Made by a program: the position numbers and the translations under genes | Part shown: positions 6,609-10,965 of the stretch, piece by piece | Layout: every line of letters starts with the position of its first letter | Numbering within the stretch: the stretch's first letter is position 1 | Notes under the pieces: model-generated | Seen by the model: the letters and a program-made list of their open reading frames with translations, nothing else | Told to the model about the DNA's origin: nothing | Database searches by the model: none | Assembly (NCBI GenBank): GCA_030609975.1 | Contig: JAUWSR010000103.1 | Location: forward strand, 1-10,965 | Length of the DNA: 10,965 nucleotides | Direction: 5' to 3' | Source: Acidobacteriota bacterium | GTDB taxonomy: Bacteria > Acidobacteriota > Aminicenantia > Aminicenantales > Aminicenantaceae

Positions 6609-7523
6609 TTAGACAGGGACCAGTCCTACCCTGAAGCCGTCGGCATCATCCCGACTGTTCGGCTTTACGGCATCCCGGAATACGGCTTTGGCGCGCGCCG
6701 CCTCAACCGGGAACGCTCCACCCCGCATACAGCGCAGGATTTCAGCCGGTGCCGAAGTCTCTTCTCGACCATCATGGGGATTGTAGGGGAGTTCGAACAG
6801 GGGCGCATCCAGAGTTCTTCCCCAAAGTGTCCGGGTCCAATTCCACACGTTTCCACTCATATCCATAATTCCGTAAGGACTGGCTCCGGCAGGAAAACAA
6901 CCCACCGGAGTTGTGGTCTCGATGTGGGTGTCTTTATAGTTGGCCCGGGTGGGATCGATCTTATTTCCCCAGGGAAAACTGGTGCCGGAGGAGCCGCGGG
7001 CAGCCTTTTCCCATTGAGCTTCCGAGAGCAGGTCGATGGTAAAGGATCCGGAAGTGAGATGCGCCCAAAAACCCCTTTTCTCTGTGCTTCGAGGTTTTCC
7101 TTTCTCATGATGTCCTGCGAAATCAGATAATTTTTCCATCAGCCAAGTACTGTAATCACGGGCCTCATACCAACTGATCCAGGTGACGGGATGGTTAACG
7201 ATTCCGGTTAAACAATTGTCATCTCCAGGAGTATAGCCTGTTTCTTTGACAAACTCCTGGAATTGAGCGACTGTAACTGGATAACGAGAGGCGTAATACG
7301 TTTGCAGATCGACTTGATGGGCTTGTTTTCCCTCGCCCATGAGGAAAGGACCCTGGGGAATTTCGACGAACCCCAGCGCCGCTTCATCCGGAAGATGCCA
7401 CCTTTCCTTGAGAAAACGAGGGTCACCCAATTCAGCCATACGATCGCCCGCCTCCTTGCGCTGCTGCGGTGAGAGTTCTGTATTGTTCATTAAAGTTATT
7501 AAAACTGATAAATCTTTTTCCAT
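6609..7523 (-). CDS. SUMF1/EgtB/PvdO-family (FGE-fold) protein lacking the FGE cysteines
   Basis: The 304-residue protein has a short helical N-terminal segment (about 1-40, ending AELGDPRF) and a formylglycine-generating-enzyme fold: FVEIPQGPFLMG (52-63), YPVTVAQFQEFV (81-92), NHPVTWISWYEARDYSTWL (110-128), LLSEAQWEKAARG (165-177), PWGN (184-187), PYGIMDMSGNVWNWTRT (216-232) and the closing RGGAF...DADGFRVG (267-300). In true FGE two cysteines in the closing block bind copper and catalyse cysteine oxidation. Here that block reads GGAFPVEAARAKAVFRDAV (268-286) with no cysteine; the only cysteines are C104, C209 and C265. It is therefore unlikely to activate sulfatases by the aerobic route. 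No signal peptide is seen, so it is probably cytoplasmic. The family also includes iron-dependent C-S-forming enzymes and binding proteins; its role is open. A weak AGG site sits five bases before the start. Confidence 0.85.
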   Translation of the reverse strand: MEKDLSVLITLMNNTELSPQQRKEAGDRMAELGDPRFLKERWHLPDEAALGFVEIPQGPFLMGEGKQAHQVDLQTYYASRYPVTVAQFQEFVKETGYTPGDDNCLTGIVNHPVTWISWYEARDYSTWLMEKLSDFAGHHEKGKPRSTEKRGFWAHLTSGSFTIDLLSEAQWEKAARGSSGTSFPWGNKIDPTRANYKDTHIETTTPVGCFPAGASPYGIMDMSGNVWNWTRTLWGRTLDAPLFELPYNPHDGREETSAPAEILRCMRGGAFPVEAARAKAVFRDAVKPNSRDDADGFRVGLVPV

Positions 7524-7536
7524 TCTGGCCTACTTG

Positions 7537-7565
7537 TTTAGATTGAGTTTTAGAATTTAAGTCAA
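7537..7565 (-). promoter_or_regulatory. Candidate promoter for the SUMF1-domain gene
   Basis: Reverse-strand TTGACT (complement of 7560-7565), 17 bp spacer, TCTAAA (complement of 7537-7542). The -10 matches consensus at four of six. It lies only 13 bp before the ATG, so the leader would be very short (about 6-8 bases) yet still include the weak AGG site. Plausible but unproven. Confidence 0.3.
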
Positions 7566-7619
7566 TTTCTTCTCGAAATCAAGCTGGGCTGCTAAAATAC
7601 TAAGGTAAGTGAAAGTGCC

Positions 7620-8101
7620 ATGAAAGTTTTGAATGAAGGAATATTTCTTCTTTTCTGGTTTTTGTGTATCGCATTTTTCTTGTTCCAAGCGACTGCAGCC
7701 GCAGAAATTCTGCCGGTTTTTCTGGCGGGGCCGAGATGGCGGCTATGTTTCCTCATAATATTTTGCAGAGGATTGCCGGGATAATCTGCTGCGGGACGGC
7801 ACTACCTCCCAATTATAATCCGGCCGGTTTGTCGCCGACTCTTTATTTCGGAATCATGGGCCGTAAGGATTTTCTGTTTCTTGACATGCTCAAGCTTGAC
7901 AGCCTCTTGGATAGGAACAAGGTCCAACATCGGATCATGTATTTTGATGGCTGGCATCAATGGCCCCCGGAACCACTCCTGAAGGAGGCGATAGATGCAG
8001 GATTCCAAGCAGCAGATGTGATAGCTGAAGATCCGGATCTTGAGAATATACGCTCCGAGCCGGAGTACCAGACTCTACTGAAGAAAATAAAATTGAAATA
8101 A
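7620..8101 (+). pseudogene. Decayed exported alpha/beta hydrolase: internal deletion and frameshift
   Basis: Two pieces of one gene are visible in different frames. The ATG at 7620 opens a clear Sec signal peptide (MKVLNEGIFLLFWFL through AATAAAE-like end, about residues 1-29), but that frame degenerates after about 7710 and stops at 7782-7784. From about 7705 another frame, open to the stop at 8099-8101, carries the C-terminal half of a serine hydrolase: nucleophile elbow GFSGGAEMA, an acid region LYFGIMGRKDF, a histidine region YFDGWHQWP, and a tail EDPDLENIRSEPEYQ resembling the end of TPR-containing hydrolases. Core strands expected between signal and elbow (roughly 100 residues) are missing. 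A short internal deletion that also shifted frame explains both. The GTG at 7664 could start a 145-residue product, but its first 15 residues read the signal peptide out of frame. A functional product is unlikely. Confidence 0.65.
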
Positions 8102-8202
8102 ATAATGCTTTTTATAAACTGGTCATAAACATCGGTGCTGTACTTACTGTTTAAAAACACCCATAGCTGGATTATAGATAGACATCCCTTATTTTTCTGC
8201 TG

Positions 8203-8340
8203 ATGGCCGAGGTATATTTTGGAAGGGCTAACGTCAATATATTGTTGGCCATGCAACGGATTATCTGTAACTGTTGCGGTAAACAGGTGACGGCTAAGCT
8301 AAAGCATAATTCTCGTGCCGTCGTTAAAATATCAGATTAG
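8203..8340 (+). CDS. Possible small ORF of 45 aa with a CxCC motif
   Basis: This ORF lies in the 345 bp gap between the broken hydrolase and the dienelactone hydrolase. It runs from the ATG at 8203 (MAEVYFGRANVNILLAMQR) to TAG at 8338-8340, and ends in RIICNCCGKQVTAKLKHN, which looks slightly like half of a zinc ribbon. An internal ATG at 8251 would give 29 aa. No ribosome site precedes either ATG, so it may be a remnant or chance. Apart from this and the promoter at 8354-8382, the gap shows only short hairpins (for example CTGTT/AACAG at about 8270-8287), none followed by a T-run. Confidence 0.15.
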   Translation: MAEVYFGRANVNILLAMQRIICNCCGKQVTAKLKHNSRAVVKISD

Positions 8341-8353
8341 GTATGTCTTTTGT

Positions 8354-8382
8354 TTGACTCTCCGCAAAATAATCAATATTCT
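8354..8382 (+). promoter_or_regulatory. Sigma70-type promoter for the dienelactone hydrolase gene
   Basis: -35 TTGACT (8354-8359), 17 bp spacer, -10 TATTCT (8377-8382; four of six). Transcription would begin near 8389, giving a leader of about 58 bases to the ATG at 8447. The same -35 and spacing occur upstream of the MFS gene. Confidence 0.45.
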
Positions 8383-8434
8383 CTTTAATATTAAGGGATT
8401 ACAAAAAAGAGTTTTATGCATGACCATAGAAAAA

Positions 8435-8440
8435 AGGAGG
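8435..8440 (+). promoter_or_regulatory. Strong ribosome binding site fixing the dienelactone hydrolase start
   Basis: A perfect AGGAGG lies six bases before the ATG at 8447. An ATG at 8441 is in frame but abuts the site, and the frame upstream to 8315 reads AT-rich non-family sequence. The start at 8447 is therefore preferred. Confidence 0.85.
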
Positions 8441-8446
8441 ATGAGC

Positions 8447-9304
8447 ATGGATCAAAGAGTCAAAGATCTATATGAGGATTTCAGCCAGGGGATTTTGGAT
8501 CGGCGCGAGTTTCTGAAGAAATTAGCGAAAATCGCCGGCGGGACGGCTGCTGCTTATGCCCTGCTGCCATTAGTGGAGGGCGGACAGATCGAGGCCCAAA
8601 TGGTGGCCAAGGATGATTCCCGGCTGCATGTGGAAGATATTAAATATCCGGGCGAAACGGGTGATATGTTTGCTCATTACGCACGTCCGAAGGGCACGGA
8701 TAAACTCCCGGGTGTGATCGTGATCCATGAAAACAGGGGACTCAATCCTCACACCGAAGATGTCGCCCGGCGGATGGCGCTGGAGGGATTTTTGGCGATC
8801 GCGCCCGACGCTCTGTCTCCCTTAGGGGGGACTCCGGATGATGTCGATGCAGCTCGCACCAAGATGCGCGAACTTGACAGCCAAACCACCGTCAAAAACT
8901 TCGTAGCAGCGGTTCAATACTTAAAAACTCATCCCCAATCGACCGGAAAAGTGGGATGTACGGGCTTTTGCTGGGGTGGCGGAGTGACAAATCAGGTGGC
9001 TGTCAACTCTCCTGATCTAATGGCAGGAGCTCCTTTTTATGGCAGACAACCTGCCGTGGAAGAAGTGCCTAAGATCAAAGCTTCCTTGCTTCTGCATTAT
9101 GCCGGACTTGATGAACGCATCAATGCCGGCATCGATGCCTATGAAGCGGCTCTAAAAAAGGCTTCCGTAGAATATGAGATCTTCATGTATGAGGGAGCCG
9201 GGCATGCGTTTTTCAACGACACCGGATCACGTTATAACAAAGAAGCCGCTGGGCTGGCATGGGAACGGACGATCGCATTTTTTAAGGAAAAGCTGAAAAC
9301 TTAG
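8447..9304 (+). CDS. Exported dienelactone hydrolase-family protein with Tat-type signal
   Basis: The 285-residue product is an alpha/beta hydrolase of the dienelactone hydrolase (carboxymethylenebutenolidase) family. The N-terminus has a twin-arginine motif DRREFLKKL (18-26) followed by a mild hydrophobic stretch IAGGTAAAYALLPLV, so folded export by Tat is likely. The catalytic core is complete: HENRGLNP (94-101) with the family glutamate E95, nucleophile elbow GFCWGGG (173-179) with C175 as nucleophile, acid D222 in AGLDERI, and H253 in EGAGHAFFND. Family members open lactone or ester rings; exported Tat versions are common but their substrates are mostly unknown. The stop TAG overlaps by four bases the TAA of the convergent sulfatase maturase. 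It stands directly after a broken serine hydrolase gene, which is not closely similar in motif. Confidence 0.9.
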   Translation: MDQRVKDLYEDFSQGILDRREFLKKLAKIAGGTAAAYALLPLVEGGQIEAQMVAKDDSRLHVEDIKYPGETGDMFAHYARPKGTDKLPGVIVIHENRGLNPHTEDVARRMALEGFLAIAPDALSPLGGTPDDVDAARTKMRELDSQTTVKNFVAAVQYLKTHPQSTGKVGCTGFCWGGGVTNQVAVNSPDLMAGAPFYGRQPAVEEVPKIKASLLLHYAGLDERINAGIDAYEAALKKASVEYEIFMYEGAGHAFFNDTGSRYNKEAAGLAWERTIAFFKEKLKT

Positions 9305-10443
9305 GACGACTTCCTCCGCCATTCTGCTGCCACTTCGGTTACAAAGGGCCGGCAGTGCATGAAGAACTGCTTGTAACCGGCGCATAGATAATTCAGTCCT
9401 GTCTCACCATCCGGTGTTTTGATGAATCGGTTCTTGGGGCACTCCCCGTTACACATGGCTCTCACTTCACATTCCAGACAATAGCGAGGCAGAGAATCCA
9501 ATTTAGCTTGGCCAAAGGCTCTCTGTTTCGAACTTTCAAGCAGGTCAACCAGGGGGATTCTTCTGATATTCCCCAAGTTGTGCTCGTTGTCTACGAAGTG
9601 GTCGCAGGAATAAAAATCTCCGTTGTGTTCAATGACAGGAATATCACCGCAGACAGGCCGGAAGATACAGAGCGAATGCTCCTGATCGAAGGCGGTTCGG
9701 GTTGCTTCCTCGAATATCTGCACTTTGATCCGTCCGATATCCTGGCTCGCCCATTCATCGAAGATAACAGATAGGAAGCCGCCCCAGGCATCTGCCGGGA
9801 CAGTGTGAGAGCTGACGATCCCTTCGGAGTCCAGTTGCCGTTCCACCAGGGGCAAAAAGCTTATATAGCCAGCCTCGATCTGTTTAAAGAAACGGTACAC
9901 TTGAAGCGGATACATGACATTGAAGTCATTCACGACGCAGAGAATATCGTTTGAGATGTTGTGTTTCTGTAGGAGTCTGTAGCCGCGCATGGTCTGGTCA
10001 TAGGTCGGTTTCCGGTCTTTGGTTTTGCGGTAGCGGTTATGCATTTCCTGAGGGCCGTCTAAACTGAGCCCGATCATAAAGCCTTCAGCGGCCAAAAATC
10101 GACACCAGTCTTCATCGAGCAGAGTGCCGTTGGTCTGCAATCCATTAACAATGTGTTGTTTTCGAGGTTGATGTTTGCGCTGCAGCTCTACGATCTTGCG
10201 ATAATAGTCCAATCCCAGCAGCGTCGGCTCCCCTCCATGCCATGAAAACCGGATCACCGGCCCAGGTGAAGCTTCGATGTGCTGAACAATGTATTCTTCC
10301 AGAAGCTCATCGGACATACGAAACGATTCTTGCCTTGGATAGAGATTTTGCTTATCTAAATAGTAACAGTAGCTGCACTCCAGATTGCAGAGCGAGGCGG
10401 CCGGTTTAGCGAAAACCTGAAAATCACGGGACACTTTGACCAT
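9301..10443 (-). CDS. Anaerobic sulfatase-maturating enzyme (radical SAM, SPASM)
   Basis: Oxygen-independent enzyme that converts the motif cysteine (or serine) of sulfatases to formylglycine in the cytoplasm before export. The radical-SAM cluster motif is CNLECSYCYY, with C19, C23 and C26. HGGEPTLL (69-76) is the SAM-binding loop and LSLDGP (127-132) is typical of the family. The C-terminal SPASM region has C259, C265, C280, then YCLECEVRAMCNGECPKNRF (321-340; C322, C325, C331, C335) and C354, enough for two auxiliary 4Fe-4S clusters. D281 in SCDHF sits where the proposed general base lies in the Clostridium perfringens enzyme. The frame extends upstream to 10623, but that part overlaps lemA. 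The start MVKVSRDFQVFAKP at 10443 fits the family and the usual length (380 aa). It begins 13 bp after the lemA stop without a clear ribosome site, so it may be translationally coupled. Confidence 0.93.
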   Translation of the reverse strand: MVKVSRDFQVFAKPAASLCNLECSYCYYLDKQNLYPRQESFRMSDELLEEYIVQHIEASPGPVIRFSWHGGEPTLLGLDYYRKIVELQRKHQPRKQHIVNGLQTNGTLLDEDWCRFLAAEGFMIGLSLDGPQEMHNRYRKTKDRKPTYDQTMRGYRLLQKHNISNDILCVVNDFNVMYPLQVYRFFKQIEAGYISFLPLVERQLDSEGIVSSHTVPADAWGGFLSVIFDEWASQDIGRIKVQIFEEATRTAFDQEHSLCIFRPVCGDIPVIEHNGDFYSCDHFVDNEHNLGNIRRIPLVDLLESSKQRAFGQAKLDSLPRYCLECEVRAMCNGECPKNRFIKTPDGETGLNYLCAGYKQFFMHCRPFVTEVAAEWRRKSS

Positions 10444-10456
10444 ATTTGTCTTGAGC

Positions 10457-10965
10457 TTATTTAGAAGGGGAATTCCTTTCCTTATCAAGGTCAATTTCTG
10501 GAGGCATATTTGCCGCGACTTCTTCGATCTCGAAGTATTCTGCCTGTGTGAAGTTGAAGAGAGAGGCAACCAGATTGGATGGGAAGATCTCGATGCGGGT
10601 ATTAAGATCACGCACGTTGCCATTGTAGAAACGGCGGGAGGCTTGGATGCGGTCTTCAGTGTTTGCCAATTCCTTCTGCAGCTCTAAGAAATTATGACTT
10701 GCCTTCAATTCCGGATAACTTTCCGATACGGCGAAAAGCTGGCGCAATCCCTGTACCAGTATATTTTCATCCGCTGCCTGACTGGTCGGCGATCCGGTGG
10801 AATCTGCTGCCCGTGTTCGGGCCGCAACGACTCGCTCAAAGACGTCTTTTTCGTGGGCTGCGTAGCCCTTGACCGTCTCAACCAAATTGGGGATCAGGTC
10901 GTAGCGTCTTCTCAACTCTGTTTCGATCCCTGACCAGGAATCCCGGATGTGTTGGCGCAGCCGGA
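10457..10965 (-). CDS. lemA: LemA family protein, C-terminal part
   Basis: The visible 168 codons continue past the right edge. The sequence opens with RLRQHIRDSWSGIETEL, followed by RRRYDLIPNLVETVKGYAAHE, the hallmark of LemA proteins, then long helices (about residues 55-125, including ASHNFLELQKELANTEDRI) and FNFTQAEYFEIEE near the end. LemA proteins have one N-terminal membrane helix, here outside the window, and a helical domain on the outer face of the membrane. Their molecular role is unsettled; they often accompany an M48-type protease or a TPM-domain protein, neither of which can be seen here. The sulfatase maturase follows after 13 bp on the same strand, an unusual partner for lemA. 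Confidence 0.93.
   Translation of the reverse strand, partial: RLRQHIRDSWSGIETELRRRYDLIPNLVETVKGYAAHEKDVFERVVAARTRAADSTGSPTSQAADENILVQGLRQLFAVSESYPELKASHNFLELQKELANTEDRIQASRRFYNGNVRDLNTRIEIFPSNLVASLFNFTQAEYFEIEEVAANMPPEIDLDKERNSPSK

Noticed and set aside
8315..8446. 44-codon upstream extension of the dienelactone hydrolase
   Set aside because: The perfect AGGAGG at 8435-8440 and the twin-arginine signal set the start at 8447; the extension also spans the likely promoter.
10444..10623. 60-codon upstream extension of the maturase
   Set aside because: It lies over lemA in another frame and has no family similarity; the Met at 10443 gives the usual N-terminus.
1..10965. CRISPR array, tRNA, rRNA, transposon or phage attachment site
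   Set aside because: No regularly spaced repeats, cloverleaf, conserved rRNA sequence, transposase or integrase motif was seen on either strand by eye.

Overview
The window reads as chromosome from an uncultured, probably anaerobic bacterium with a Gram-negative type envelope. The evidence is Sec signal peptides, a lipobox sulfatase, a likely Tat substrate, and an oxygen-sensitive radical-SAM sulfatase maturase as the apparent activating enzyme. Base composition looks close to even by eye. The mix of a lipoprotein sulfatase, a SUMF1-domain protein, an exported dipeptidase and an exported protein of unknown family would suit a polymer- or peptide-degrading lineage such as Aminicenantota or another Acidobacteriota-like or Planctomycetes-like group, but this placement is inference. 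No rRNA, tRNA, CRISPR array, transposase or phage gene was recognised.

Layout, left to right. (1) 1-600, minus: N-terminal half of an exported M19 membrane-type dipeptidase cut by the window edge. (2) 601-802: a divergent control region rich in dyads. (3) 803-2969, plus: an exported protein of unknown family followed by a lipoprotein S1 sulfatase. (4) 2976-5001, minus: a repair methyltransferase fused to an AraC-type HTH, then the ribosome-assembly GTPase rsgA. (5) 5002-5430: a gap with a possible decayed membrane ORF and a good promoter. (6) 5431-6606, plus: an MFS transporter, facing (7) 6609-7523, minus: a SUMF1/FGE-fold protein lacking the FGE cysteines. (8) 7620-8101, plus: a decayed alpha/beta hydrolase. 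(9) 8447-9304, plus: a Tat-type dienelactone hydrolase. (10) 9301 to the right edge, minus: an anaerobic sulfatase-maturating enzyme downstream of a partial lemA.

How the genes work together. The clearest functional link is between the sulfatase (CTPTR motif, cysteine type) and the radical-SAM maturase (CxxxCxxC plus SPASM cysteines), which would convert the motif cysteine to formylglycine in the cytoplasm before export. The SUMF1-fold protein is unlikely to be a second sulfatase activator because both copper-binding cysteines of true FGE are absent. The MFS carrier and the dipeptidase would fit uptake and processing of breakdown products, but nothing in the sequence proves a shared pathway.

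The region is compact. Three convergent pairs end 6 bp apart, 2 bp apart and with a 4 bp overlap, leaving no room for ordinary intergenic terminators. Several promoters can be read as TTGACT, a 17 bp spacer, then a loose -10. I see no clearly new multi-gene system. The best leads are the cysteine-less SUMF1 protein, the unknown exported protein beside the sulfatase, the dyad-rich 601-802 region and the collapsed hydrolase gene.
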